Shown here: piece by piece, positions 43,555-51,839 of the stretch
Numbering within the stretch: position 1 is the stretch's first letter
Layout: every line of letters begins with the position of its first letter
NCBI RefSeq assembly: GCF_015500075.1
Contig: NZ_CP045496.1
Span: 5,342,001 to 5,406,000, forward strand
Source: Mesorhizobium sp. INR15
GTDB lineage: Bacteria; Pseudomonadota; Alphaproteobacteria; Rhizobiales; Rhizobiaceae
Direction: 5' to 3'
DNA length: 64,000 nucleotides
The notes under the pieces: model-generated
What the model was told of the DNA's origin: nothing
What the model saw: the letters and a program-made list of their open reading frames with translations, nothing else
The model's database searches: none
Position numbers and translations under genes: made by a program

Positions 43555-44151
43555 TCATTCGTCCATGATGTGCTTGAGACCGGCACGGAAATAATCATAG
43601 CCGGTGTAAAGCGTTACCAGCGCGGCGATCCACAACAGCACCAGCCCGGTCTGCGTTGTCAGCGGAAAAATCTTGTCACCGGCGGGTCCGGCCAGCAGGA
43701 AAGCGATCGCGACCATCTGGATGGCGGTCTTCCACTTGGCAAGCTGCGTCACCGGCACCGAAACCTTGAGCGCGGCCAGATACTCGCGCAGGCCCGAGAC
43801 AAGGATTTCGCGGCATAGGATGATGATCGCCGCCCATAGCGACCAGCCGGCGATCCCGGCATGGCGATCGGTGTCGGCGGCCAACAGCAAGAGGCAGGTG
43901 GCAACCAGCAACTTGTCGGCGATCGGGTCAAGCATCTTGCCGATGTTGGACGTCTGCTGCCAGGCGCGCGCCAGATAGCCATCCAGATAATCGGTAATGC
44001 TGGCCAGCAGGAAGATGATCAGCGCCGACCAGCGAGCGAAATCGCTCGACTTCAGGTGCCCTTCGAGAAAGAAGCACAGCACAACCAGCGGCACCGCGAC
44101 AATGCGGGCGTAGGTGAGCATGTTGGGCAGGTTGAATGCGCGCTTGACCAT
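43555..44151 (-). CDS. pgsA: CDP-diacylglycerol-glycerol-3-phosphate 3-phosphatidyltransferase
   Basis: The 198-residue integral membrane enzyme has the signature DYLDGYLAR-x8-GKMLDPIAD and begins AFNLPNMLTYARIVAVPLVV, the usual PgsA N-terminus. It makes phosphatidylglycerophosphate for phosphatidylglycerol synthesis. ATG 44151 is preferred; a TTG at 44184 would add eleven residues without a ribosome site. Its place between uvrC and moaD is common in rhizobia. Confidence 0.93.
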   Translation of the reverse strand: MVKRAFNLPNMLTYARIVAVPLVVLCFFLEGHLKSSDFARWSALIIFLLASITDYLDGYLARAWQQTSNIGKMLDPIADKLLVATCLLLLAADTDRHAGIAGWSLWAAIIILCREILVSGLREYLAALKVSVPVTQLAKWKTAIQMVAIAFLLAGPAGDKIFPLTTQTGLVLLWIAALVTLYTGYDYFRAGLKHIMDE

Positions 44152-44252
44152 GTCTTGGAAAACTCTTTCTGCCTGCGTACTCAAATCAGAAGCTGATGTA
44201 GGGGGTCAACAGGTCAAAATCGATTGGCCAGCCGAAAATAGCCAGCGGTTTG

Positions 44253-46319
44253 TCAGCTCTCGTGAAAATGATTGTAGACCAGCTTGGCGACCTGCTCGGA
44301 AATTCCGTCGACCTTCCGCAGGTCCTCGATGGCGGCGCGGCTTACGGCCTTGGCGGTGCCGAAATGCAGCAGCAGCGCCCGCTTGCGGCCGGGACCGATG
44401 CCGCTGATCTCGTCGAGCGGGCTCTTCACCATTTCCTTCTTGCGGCGTGCGCGATGCGAGCCGATGGCAAACCGGTGCACCTCGTCGCGCAGCCGCTGGA
44501 CGAAATAAAGGACTGGGTCGCGAACGGGGAGCGAAAACGAGTCCCTGCCCCGGACAAAGAAGCGCTCACGGCCGGCGTCGCGATCCTGACCCTTGGCGAT
44601 GCCGATGGCGACGACGCGGTTCTCGATGCCGAGACCTGAAAGGATCTTGCGCACTGCCGTCATCTGGCCCTGGCCGCCGTCGATCAGGATGACGTCGGGC
44701 CAGGCCGGGAAGCTGCCCGCGACGTCATCCTCGATATCATCCGTTGCCTCCGCCGCAACGGCATCTTCGGCCACGGCGACGTCGCCATGTTCCTTGAGCA
44801 GCCGCGAAAAACGCCGCTCCATCACTTCGCGCATCATGCCGAAATCGTCGCCCGGCGTAATCTCGGTCGAGCGGATGTTGAACTTCCGATACTGGTTCTT
44901 GACGAAACCTTCAGGCCCGGCAACGACCATGGCGCCGACAGCATTGGTGCCCATGATGTGCGAATTGTCGTAGACCTCGATGCGGACTGGAGGCTTGGGC
45001 AAGCCGAAGGTCTCGGCGAAACCGGCAAGCAGCCGGCCTTGCGTCGACGTTTCGGCCAGCCGCCTTCCCAGCGCCTCGCGGGCATTCTGCAATGCGTTGT
45101 CGGTCAGGTCCTTCTTCTCGCCGCGCTGCGGTACCAGGATCGCCACCTTGCGGTTGGCGCGGGTGGAGAGGGCCTCGGCCAGCAGCTCCTGATCCTCGAC
45201 GCCATTCGACAGAAGGATCGTGCGCGGCGTCGGCTTGTCGTCATAGAACTGCGCCAGGAACGAGCCCAGCACCTCGGCGGCTTCCAGCGCCGGGTCGGCC
45301 TTGGGAAAATAGGCGCGATTGCCCCAGTTCTGGCCGGTGCGGAAGAAAAACACCTGGATGCAGACCTGCCCGCCTTCCTGGTGGATGGCAAAGACATCGG
45401 CCTCGTCGACCGTCTGCGGATTGATGCCCTGGTGGCTCTGCACATGCGACAGGGCGGCGAGCCGGTCGCGATAAATGGCGGCGCGCTCGAAATCGAGGCC
45501 TTCGGAGGCCTGCTGCATGGCGGCCGAGATTTCGGTTTTCACCTTCTGGCTGCGGCCGGAGAGAAAGTCCTTCGCCTCCCCAACCAGCTCGGCATAGTCC
45601 TCGTGCGAGACTTCGCCGGTGCAAGGGCCGGCACAGCGCTTGATCTGGTAAAGCAGGCAGGGCCGAGTCCGGTTCTCGTAGAACGAGTTGGTACAGCTGC
45701 GCAGCAGGAAGGCGCGCTGCAGAGAATTGATGGTGCGGCCAACGGCGCCGGCCGAGGCAAACGGGCCGAAATAGTCGCCTTTGCGTGAGCGCGCGCCGCG
45801 ATGCTTGTAGATGCCGGGCGAGACATGGTCGCCGGTCAAAAGAATGTACGGGAACGACTTGTCGTCACGCATCAGAACGTTGAATCGCGGCCGCAAGCGC
45901 TTGATAAGATTGGCTTCGAGCAGCAGCGCTTCGATCTCGGTGCGGGTGACGACGAACTCCATCGTCGATGTCTCGCGCACCATCCGGCCGATGCGGTTGG
46001 TGTGAAAGCGCCCCTGCGCATAGTTGGTGACGCGCTTCTTCAGGCTGCGCGCCTTGCCGACATAGAGCACGTCGCCGGCGGCATTCATCATGCGGTAGAC
46101 GCCCGGCGCGTTGGGCAGCCGCTTGACCAGCGTCTGGATCACCTCGGCACCGACCATGCCTTCGGCGTCGCCGGCATGCGGCGTCCAGTCAATGGCGGTG
46201 AAACCGACATCGGGACCGGCAGGCGCGACGATCTCCTCCGCTGCCTCATCCTCGATATCGATATCAGGGGGCAGGTCGTCGGTGCCGCCCCTTTTGCCTT
46301 TGTGTTCCATGGGACTCAT
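44253..46319 (-). CDS. uvrC: Excinuclease ABC subunit C
   Basis: The 688-residue protein has a GIY-YIG nuclease domain (APGVYRMMNAAGDVLYVGKA), a Cys-rich region (CLLYQIKRCAGPCTGEVS), a UVR motif, an RNase H-like nuclease domain (EVYDNSHIMGTNAVGAM, VILIDGGQGQ) and paired C-terminal helix-hairpin-helix motifs (ISGIGPGRKRALL, VDGISEQVAKL). The N-terminal 60 residues are an acidic rhizobial extension, and an acidic insert (EATDDIEDDVAG) sits before VILIDGG. ATG 46319 overlaps the SDR stop by four bases. Confidence 0.96.
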   Translation of the reverse strand: MSPMEHKGKRGGTDDLPPDIDIEDEAAEEIVAPAGPDVGFTAIDWTPHAGDAEGMVGAEVIQTLVKRLPNAPGVYRMMNAAGDVLYVGKARSLKKRVTNYAQGRFHTNRIGRMVRETSTMEFVVTRTEIEALLLEANLIKRLRPRFNVLMRDDKSFPYILLTGDHVSPGIYKHRGARSRKGDYFGPFASAGAVGRTINSLQRAFLLRSCTNSFYENRTRPCLLYQIKRCAGPCTGEVSHEDYAELVGEAKDFLSGRSQKVKTEISAAMQQASEGLDFERAAIYRDRLAALSHVQSHQGINPQTVDEADVFAIHQEGGQVCIQVFFFRTGQNWGNRAYFPKADPALEAAEVLGSFLAQFYDDKPTPRTILLSNGVEDQELLAEALSTRANRKVAILVPQRGEKKDLTDNALQNAREALGRRLAETSTQGRLLAGFAETFGLPKPPVRIEVYDNSHIMGTNAVGAMVVAGPEGFVKNQYRKFNIRSTEITPGDDFGMMREVMERRFSRLLKEHGDVAVAEDAVAAEATDDIEDDVAGSFPAWPDVILIDGGQGQMTAVRKILSGLGIENRVVAIGIAKGQDRDAGRERFFVRGRDSFSLPVRDPVLYFVQRLRDEVHRFAIGSHRARRKKEMVKSPLDEISGIGPGRKRALLLHFGTAKAVSRAAIEDLRKVDGISEQVAKLVYNHFHES

Positions 46320-47080
46320 TCCGCCATGCCTGTCACATCGGGCGTCTGCCATGCAAGGTGCTGGCCGCCATCAAGCGCGATCATTTGGCCGGTGACCGAC
46401 CGCGCTTCCCAGAGATAGCGGATCGTTGCGCCGAATTCGGGCAATTCCGGGCCACGCTTGAGGATCAGGCCATCGACCTGCGCGGCAAAATCGCTGTCAT
46501 CCTGGCGGCTGTTCTTTAGGGTTGGCCCCGGACCGATGCCGTTGACGCGAATCCGCGGTCCCAGTGCCTGCGCCATCATCTGCGTGGCCGTCCACAGTGT
46601 CGACTTTGACAGCGCATAGGAGAAATAGCGCGGTGTCGGGCGCCAGACGCGCTGGTCGATCATGTTGACGATCAGCCCCTCCTGCCCGGCCGGTAGCGCC
46701 TGGGCAAATTTTTGCGCCAGAAATGCCGGCGCCTTCACGTGGACGGCGAAGTGCCTGTCCCAGGCTTGCCAGTCGAAATCGAGTATGGAATCGTCCTCGA
46801 ACAGCGAGGCGTTGTTGACCAGCAACGAGACAGGACCGAGCGCAGCCTCGGCCTGTGCAACCAGGCCGCCGACCATGGCCATGTCGGTCAGATCGGCGAC
46901 GACGACAGCGGCGCTGCCGCCTCCAGAGCTGATTGTGGCAGCCAGGGCATCAGCCTCGGCGCGCGAACGGTTGCAGTGAATGGCGACGGCGAAACCATGC
47001 GCGGCGAGATCCTCGACGATTGCCTTGCCGATCCGCTTTGCCCCGCCCGTCACCAACACCGCGGCCATGGCCTTGCTCAT
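46316..47080 (-). CDS. Short-chain dehydrogenase/reductase (FolM/pteridine reductase-like)
   Basis: The 254-residue SDR has the cofactor motif VTGGAKRIGKAI, whose GGAKRIG form is typical of FolM/PTR1-like enzymes, plus NRSRAEA (an Arg favouring NADPH), LVNNASLF, and catalytic YALSK with an upstream Asp/Gln (NMIDQR) where most SDRs have Ser. It ends with GQMIALDGGQHL. It may reduce dihydropterins or a related substrate. Its stop overlaps uvrC (ATGA), so the two are co-translated. Confidence 0.87.
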   Translation of the reverse strand: MSKAMAAVLVTGGAKRIGKAIVEDLAAHGFAVAIHCNRSRAEADALAATISSGGGSAAVVVADLTDMAMVGGLVAQAEAALGPVSLLVNNASLFEDDSILDFDWQAWDRHFAVHVKAPAFLAQKFAQALPAGQEGLIVNMIDQRVWRPTPRYFSYALSKSTLWTATQMMAQALGPRIRVNGIGPGPTLKNSRQDDSDFAAQVDGLILKRGPELPEFGATIRYLWEARSVTGQMIALDGGQHLAWQTPDVTGMAE

Positions 47081-47493
47081 ATCCTGTCAATCCTCAATTT
47101 CGGCCCAAAAAGACGGAGCCGGCGAAATATGGCCCGCAATACGTTAAATGCCGTTCGCACGTGGGGCAGCATTGTGGCGAAACGGCCGGATCGGCCATCC
47201 CGACTCGCCATGGACCGAAGCAACCAGACGGCAATATAGGGCGCTGGACTCCTTGCACCAAGCGGTGTGCAGCGCAGCATGAAATGGCTGCTGACATTTC
47301 GCTGTTGCGAAGATGCAACGTCAAGGTTCCGCCTCATTCGCGCCGGGGAATGACCCAAGTTCAGGTTCGCTTCAGCCGCATTTTGACACGACATTTGGAA
47401 CCGACGAACGCCAGATCCGTTTCACCCCCCGGACGGGTCGATGGCGATCGTGAGAAACAAGCCTGTGTCCTGTGGCTTAAGGAGTAAAGAACA
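47081..47493. other. Upstream region of the Omp25-like porin gene
   Basis: These 413 bases carry no clear gene. One 44-codon basic frame (47077-47211, minus strand) reaches the SDR start but lacks support. The region should contain the porin promoter and leader; AAGGAG occurs just before the porin ATG. Confidence 0.5.
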
Positions 47494-48147
47494 ATGCAAG
47501 CCAATCTTAAATTCGCACGGCCGCTGGCCGTTGCGCTGGGCCTCTTCGCCCTCGGTGGTACCGCCTATGCAGCGGACGTCGTCACGGAAGAGCCGCCGGC
47601 ACCCGCGCCGGTCGCTGAACTTCCCGTCGCTTCCTGGGCCGGCCCCTACGCCGGTCTGAGCGTCGGCTACGGCTTCAGCGGTCATGCCAATGCCAGGGAC
47701 CTTGGCAACAACGTCAGCACCAAGGGCTTTGTCGGCGGTGTCTTCGGCGGCATCCAGTGGCAGCAGGAGAACTTCGTGTACGGCGCTGAAGCCGATATCG
47801 GCTACAGCGGCGTCAAGGGTTCCAATGCCGGCCTCGAAGCCAAGGGCGGCGTCGAAGGCTCCCTGCGTGCCCGTCTCGGCTATGCCGTGACCCCGGAAAT
47901 CCTGGTCTACGGCACCGGTGGTGGCGCGTTGAAGAACCAGAAGATGGACAACGGCATCGACAGCGAAAGCAACACCATGCTTGGCTGGACGGCCGGCGTC
48001 GGCACCGACATCAAGATCACCGACAACGTGTTCGGCCGTGTCGAGTATCGCTACACCGACTTCGGCAGCAAGGACTTCGGCGGCAGCATCGGCAACGTCA
48101 AGTCGACAGACAACCGCGTCACCTTCGGCGTTGGTATGAAGTTCTAA
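47494..48147 (+). CDS. Omp25/31-like outer-membrane beta-barrel protein
   Basis: The 217-residue precursor has a signal peptide (PLAVALGLFALGGTAYAA), then a Pro-rich linker and an eight-stranded barrel: SWAGPYAGLSVGYGF, GFVGGVFGGIQWQQE, FVYGAEADIGYSG, SLRARLGYAVTPEILVYGTG, GWTAGVGTDIK, and the C-terminal RVTFGVGMKF ending in Phe, as required for barrel assembly. It matches the Brucella/rhizobial Omp25/31 family. A strong ribosome site and terminator suggest high expression. Confidence 0.92.
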   Translation: MQANLKFARPLAVALGLFALGGTAYAADVVTEEPPAPAPVAELPVASWAGPYAGLSVGYGFSGHANARDLGNNVSTKGFVGGVFGGIQWQQENFVYGAEADIGYSGVKGSNAGLEAKGGVEGSLRARLGYAVTPEILVYGTGGGALKNQKMDNGIDSESNTMLGWTAGVGTDIKITDNVFGRVEYRYTDFGSKDFGGSIGNVKSTDNRVTFGVGMKF

Positions 48148-48167
48148 GTCGTTCAAGCCACGACACG

Positions 48168-48199
48168 AAAAAGCCGGGCCTCGCGCCCGGCTTTTTTTT
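48168..48199 (+). terminator. Rho-independent terminator of the porin gene
   Basis: AAAAAGCCGGGC-CTCGC-GCCCGGC followed by eight T forms a seven-pair GC stem, extended by A-T pairs, 21 bases after the stop. It is convergent with the GST gene, which ends at 48217 on the other strand. Confidence 0.92.
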
Positions 48200-48216
48200 G
48201 TTCTTGGTGTTGAGGA

Positions 48217-48813
48217 TCAGGATGGAATGCTGGGCTTCAGTTCCGGGAACTTCTCGTCGAAGCGCGCCGCCCAACGCGTCAGCCGGCCTCGGCCCTTTTC
48301 CCACTTTCCAGCAAAGCGCAGCGCCAGATAGCCAAGGCAGGCGCGCAACGCCAGCTGTCCCACGGTGATCTTCTTCGGCAGTTTCGGCGGATTGGCGTTG
48401 AGCAGGTCGAGCGCCGCGGTGATCTTCGACCATTGCCGGTCGAGCCAGGGCTGATAGACCATCTCCTCGGGTCGCGTGCGCCGTTCATAGACCATCGACA
48501 ACGCGCAGTCGCAAATGCCATCCGCCAGCGCCTCCAGCACTTCCGCCTCAAGCCGCTTGTCGGCATTGCGCGGAAGCAGCGCATTCTTCGACACCCGGTT
48601 GAGGTGCTGGGTGATGGCGCGGCTGTCATGGATCGAGCGCCCGTCATCGAGCACCAGCACCGGAATTTTGCCGAGCGGATTGGCGCCGATCAGGTTGGCT
48701 GGCTTGTCGTCGGTCTTGACCGGCACGAGGTCGACGGCAACGCCCGCATAGGCCGCAGCCATGCGCACCTTGGAGCTATAGGGAGAAGAAGAAGCATAAA
48801 GCAGTTTTGGCAT
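48217..48813 (-). CDS. Glutathione S-transferase family protein
   Basis: The 198-residue protein (ATG 48813, possibly the adjacent ATG 48816) has the GST N-terminal fold LLYASSSPYSSKVRMAAAYA with a Ser-rich active-site segment, NPLGKIPVLVLDDGRSIHDSRAI (cis-Pro and glutathione-binding Ser) and a helical C-terminal domain with QLALRACLGYLALRF. It is a different branch from the GST at 39116. Substrate unknown. Confidence 0.88.
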   Translation of the reverse strand: MPKLLYASSSPYSSKVRMAAAYAGVAVDLVPVKTDDKPANLIGANPLGKIPVLVLDDGRSIHDSRAITQHLNRVSKNALLPRNADKRLEAEVLEALADGICDCALSMVYERRTRPEEMVYQPWLDRQWSKITAALDLLNANPPKLPKKITVGQLALRACLGYLALRFAGKWEKGRGRLTRWAARFDEKFPELKPSIPS

Positions 48814-49236
48814 CATCGGTTTCCTGTTTTCCAGACGCACTGTTGTCCAGACACGCGTCTGCGATCAACGGCCAGAGCGCAAAAAACAGTATCAGAAAAC
48901 CGGCAACGGTTTCCGCTCGAGGTTATCTGACATGGCCACCGGCTGATACGCGATCTACACGAGCAAAGACCAAAGAGGCCGGGATGAACCCGGACAAACT
49001 CCGATCCTTCACAGCCCAGGCTTCGCGCCGGGGCATAAGTTCGAGACGCGGAGAACCCGACAGAGGCGAGCGAGGCAACCTGTCCGGCGCCCCGCTTTGC
49101 TGCCCTCGGCCCCCTTCCCTGGCGGTCCTGCGCACGGCCCGAGAACCAAACGTTTCTCGCAAGAGACATGCGCCGCGTCCAATTGTCGGAGCCCCTTCAC
49201 GCAGCCTAAAGGATGCGTGGCGCTCCAACAGGGACC
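48814..49236. other. Intergenic region without recognisable features
   Basis: Four hundred and twenty-three bases between the GST start and the end of the histone H1-like gene. Frames on both strands are open for up to 100 codons but give Arg/Pro/Ser-rich text typical of non-coding GC-rich DNA. I see no hairpin strong enough to call a terminator. Confidence 0.45.
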
Positions 49237-49734
49237 TTACTTCTTGGCGGCCTTCGCTGCCGGCTTGGCGGCGGCCTTCGGCTTGGCGGCAGGCGCGGCC
49301 TTCTTCACAGCCGGCTTTGTCGCCGCTGCGGCTGCCTTCTTTGCCGGTGCCTTGGCTGCAGGCTTTGCTGCTGCTTTCGCTGCGGGCTTCGCCGCTGCCT
49401 TGGCGGCGGGTTTCGCTGCCGGTTTTGCTGCTGCCTTCGCCGCGGGTTTTGCCGCTGCCTTGGCGGCGGGTTTTGCTGCTGGCTTCGCTGCCGGTTTCGC
49501 CGCTGCCTTCGCCGCGGGTTTTGCTGCTGCCTTGGCAGGTGCTGCCTTCTTCACCGCTGCCACGGCTTTCGCCGGTGCCGCCTTCTTTGCCGGTGCCTTG
49601 GCCGCAGCGGCCTTCGGCTTGGCCGCGGGTGCTGCTTTCTTGACCGCGGTTGCGACCTTCGCCGCTGCTGCTTTCACAGGTGCTTTCTTTGCCGGTGTCT
49701 TGGATGCCGGCGCCTTAGACGACTGCTTCGCCAT
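49237..49734 (-). CDS. Histone H1-like Lys/Ala/Pro-rich protein
   Basis: The 165-residue protein is almost entirely Ala, Lys and Pro: a short start (MAKQSSKAPASKTPAKKAP) and then repeats of AAKPA and KPAAK units, denser in residues 70-130, where blocks of nine to eleven residues are repeated many times. There is no folded domain. Composition matches bacterial H1-like proteins such as AlgP and HctB-type tails, which bind DNA nonspecifically. The DUF2934 protein at 39817 has a similar tail. The number of repeat units may vary between strains. Confidence 0.82.
   Translation of the reverse strand: MAKQSSKAPASKTPAKKAPVKAAAAKVATAVKKAAPAAKPKAAAAKAPAKKAAPAKAVAAVKKAAPAKAAAKPAAKAAAKPAAKPAAKPAAKAAAKPAAKAAAKPAAKPAAKAAAKPAAKAAAKPAAKAPAKKAAAAATKPAVKKAAPAAKPKAAAKPAAKAAKK
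49355..49560. repeat. Tandem coding repeats of the H1-like gene
   Basis: This GC-rich section repeats units such as GCGGGTTTTGCTGCTGGC with small changes on the plus strand; they code for AAKPA/KPAAK blocks on the minus strand. Near-identical units in direct order make slippage and length change likely. Confidence 0.7.
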
Positions 49735-50082
49735 ATCATGCCCCTTGCGTTATGCCGACGGCCGTGAATGACCCCGGCGCGCAATGCATATCTGACTCGC
49801 GGCTCCCTAGCCAGCGAAGCAATGCACTGATTTTCGCAGTTTAAATTTCAGCATCGGGCTGCAGGCCAAGGTCCCGCTTCGCGTAGAAATTCGCTTCGTA
49901 TCCCGAGCAATTGCCAGAGAGCTTTGCAGGCAAATTCCGCGTCGGCCGTTGCCGCGTCAACGCCAGTAACAGCAGCCGATTCATTCAGCAGCGGCAGGCT
50001 TGTTGCGCTCATCACCGGCCTGTGCTCAGATACACAGATTACTCTGTGCTGCAGAATATTCTGTAAAACCTGGAGACAGATG
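49735..50082. other. Divergent promoter region of the H1-like and winged-helix genes
   Basis: No gene is supported in these 348 bases. Its right end holds two dyad sites (50033-50048 and 50052-50063) just before the winged-helix regulator gene, and the region is AT-richer than its surroundings. Confidence 0.5.
50033..50063. promoter_or_regulatory. Two adjacent dyad operators before the winged-helix gene
   Basis: CACAGA-TTAC-TCTGTG (50033-50048) and the perfect palindrome CAGAATATTCTG (50052-50063) share the half-site CAGA/TCTG and lie 20 bases or more before the start of the regulator. They probably form its autoregulatory operator. Confidence 0.65.
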
Positions 50083-50412
50083 ATGGGCGCGGACGACATC
50101 ATTCACCAGAGTACACGCCTCAGGATCATGGCGGCGCTGAATACTCTCGATAGGCGACAGGCGCTGGAGTTCACCCGGTTGAAAGCAATTGTCGACACGA
50201 CCGACGGCAATCTCGGAGCGCATCTCGATACGCTGGCCGGCGCGGGTTACGTCGATGTCGAAAAGCTGTTTGTCGAGCGCCGGCCGCAGACACGCATCAG
50301 GGCGACCACAAGCGGGCGACGCGCATTCCGAGGTCATGCGGCTTACCTGCGCGCTCTGCTTGAAGAGGCCTGTCTGCCCGTGGTGGAACGCAATCGGCGC
50401 AAGGCGCGGTAG
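50083..50412 (+). CDS. Winged-helix (MarR/ArsR-like, HTH_34) regulator
   Basis: The 109-residue protein has a single winged-helix domain: DIIHQSTRLRIMAALNTL, TRLKAIVDTTDGNLGAHLDT (recognition helix) and a wing with RIRATTSGRRAFRGHA. A short C-terminal helix (YLRALLEEACLPVVE) may dimerise. GGAG stands seven bases before ATG 50083; ATG 50080 is also possible. Related single-domain proteins are usually paired with a small membrane protein, which is not seen here, so its targets are unknown apart from its own operator. Confidence 0.83.
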   Translation: MGADDIIHQSTRLRIMAALNTLDRRQALEFTRLKAIVDTTDGNLGAHLDTLAGAGYVDVEKLFVERRPQTRIRATTSGRRAFRGHAAYLRALLEEACLPVVERNRRKAR

Positions 50413-50634
50413 CGGGACAAAGGCCGACACCGCGGTGCTGGTTGCCGATCCGCTTCAGCGCATCAAGGAATCGCGAACCACATCCCGTCGAAGGCCGCCC
50501 GCTGCCTTGGCGTGAAATCTGGTTGATGACGCATCCCAACCCATCTCGCTCGTGTCGCGACGGATTGAGCGTAGCATCTCGGGGCTGGAACGGATGTCCG
50601 TTCCAGCCGAGGTCAGGCCAAGAGGAAGATAACT

Positions 50635-51087
50635 TTAGCGCAGGACGCGGCAGCGGCCGTTGTACACCATCCAGCGGTCGAAGCCCGAAACACAGAATTC
50701 GACGTTGTCGCCGATCGAGGCGAAGCCCTGCCCCTCCTCGATCAGGTACCAGATGGTGCGGGCGCGGCCATCGGAAAGGCTGACGGTCGCACCGCAATAG
50801 CGACGTCCGATCGGCCAGGTTTCGTTGGCCGGCAGATAGCGGTGCTGATGAATGCGCTGGAAGTCGGTGATCTGCACATCCGGCAGATGCGGCACATGGT
50901 GCACCTGATAGGAGAAGCGGCTGGTGATCTTGTTGAGCACCCAAGGCTGGCCACAGACGCCGCCATCATCGTTGGAATAGACGGCGAGATCGGCGGCGTG
51001 CACCGCCTGCGTGACGCCGAGCGGAGCAGCAAGCGGGGTGCAGAAGGCGAGCAGGGCGGCAAGAGCGGATTTGGCGAAGCGAGTCAT
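50635..51087 (-). CDS. Exported conserved hypothetical protein
   Basis: The 150-residue precursor has a signal peptide (SALAALLAFCTPLAAPLGVTQAVHAADL). The mature part has four Cys (GGVCGQPWVLN, RRYCGATVSL, EFCVSGFD, GRCRVLR) that can form two disulfides, and a Trp/Tyr/His-rich middle (FSYQVHHVPHLPDVQITDFQ). It looks like a small secreted domain of a kind found only in rhizobia and relatives. I cannot assign a function. Confidence 0.72.
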   Translation of the reverse strand: MTRFAKSALAALLAFCTPLAAPLGVTQAVHAADLAVYSNDDGGVCGQPWVLNKITSRFSYQVHHVPHLPDVQITDFQRIHQHRYLPANETWPIGRRYCGATVSLSDGRARTIWYLIEEGQGFASIGDNVEFCVSGFDRWMVYNGRCRVLR

Positions 51088-51212
51088 GGCAGCCTCTATG
51101 ATCTGGTCCGCGCACTGTGAGGATTCGCAGGGTTGCGGTCAAGCGGTAGCGCACTAGCGATGGTTGCCTATATCGGAAACGATTCCAGCCAGCCAGGATT
51201 TCGCGCGCCGAC

Positions 51213-51839
51213 CTAAAGCGAAGCGGTGCGGCGGAACACGCTGAACTGAAATGACTGAGTTGCTCCCCAAGGCGTCACATGAACATGATTTTGCGCGCCA
51301 ATCAGCTCGAATCCTTGTCCGAGCGTCTGGCCGAGGCTCGCCGCATCGTAGCGTACGATAGGCAAGCCGCTGCAACGCTCGGGTCCGTCCGGTGCAAAGG
51401 TCGCGATAATTGCGTGGCCTCCTTCCTTCACAGCCCGCCTCATACGGACGAGATACGCGGTACGATCCTGTCCGTCGGTGAGGAAATGAAACGCCGCCCT
51501 GTCATGCCAAACATCAAAGGTTTGCAAGGGCTGCCACTCCGTTGCGTCGGCGACAAGCCAATCCACCTTTGCGGCCCGCGCGCCCAGACGGTTCTTCGCT
51601 GCCGAAAGGGCGGCCTCGGAAACATCCAGCACAGCAACGTGTTCAAAGCCCCGATCGAGCAGGCCATCGACCAATCGCGACGCGCCGCCGCCAATGTCTA
51701 TGACAGAGACATCCTTCGTTGGCGCGACCCCGGCGATCAGATCCAGCGAAAGATCCGGGTTTTCCTCGAACCAGCTGACTTCGGCCTCGGCCTTTTTGGT
51801 ATAGACGCCCTGCCAATGGGCCTGTCGGCTCTCGGTCAC
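51213..51839 (-). CDS. Class I SAM-dependent methyltransferase
   Basis: The 208-residue protein starts at GTG 51839, whose GTGA overlaps the rlmJ stop. It has the SAM-binding motif VSVIDIGGGASRLVDGLL, an acidic residue at the end of strand 2 (AVLDVSEAALSAAKNRL), VDWLVADATEW and VWHDRAAFHFL. It opens with QAHWQGVYTKKAEAEVSWFE, which resembles thiopurine- or UbiE-type small-molecule methyltransferases. The substrate is not known. Confidence 0.87.
   Translation of the reverse strand: MTESRQAHWQGVYTKKAEAEVSWFEENPDLSLDLIAGVAPTKDVSVIDIGGGASRLVDGLLDRGFEHVAVLDVSEAALSAAKNRLGARAAKVDWLVADATEWQPLQTFDVWHDRAAFHFLTDGQDRTAYLVRMRRAVKEGGHAIIATFAPDGPERCSGLPIVRYDAASLGQTLGQGFELIGAQNHVHVTPWGATQSFQFSVFRRTASL

Noticed and set aside
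47077..47211. Basic 44-codon frame ending at the SDR start
   Set aside because: It abuts the SDR gene and could be a small basic protein, but it has no ribosome site, no motif, and composition is like non-coding GC-rich DNA.
48923..49228. Open frame of 101 codons between the GST and H1-like genes
   Set aside because: Arg/Ser/Pro-rich text with no start-site signal or domain; probably non-coding.
49355..49560. Regular repeats considered as a CRISPR array
   Set aside because: Units are adjacent without unique spacers and encode Lys/Ala/Pro repeats in frame on the minus strand.
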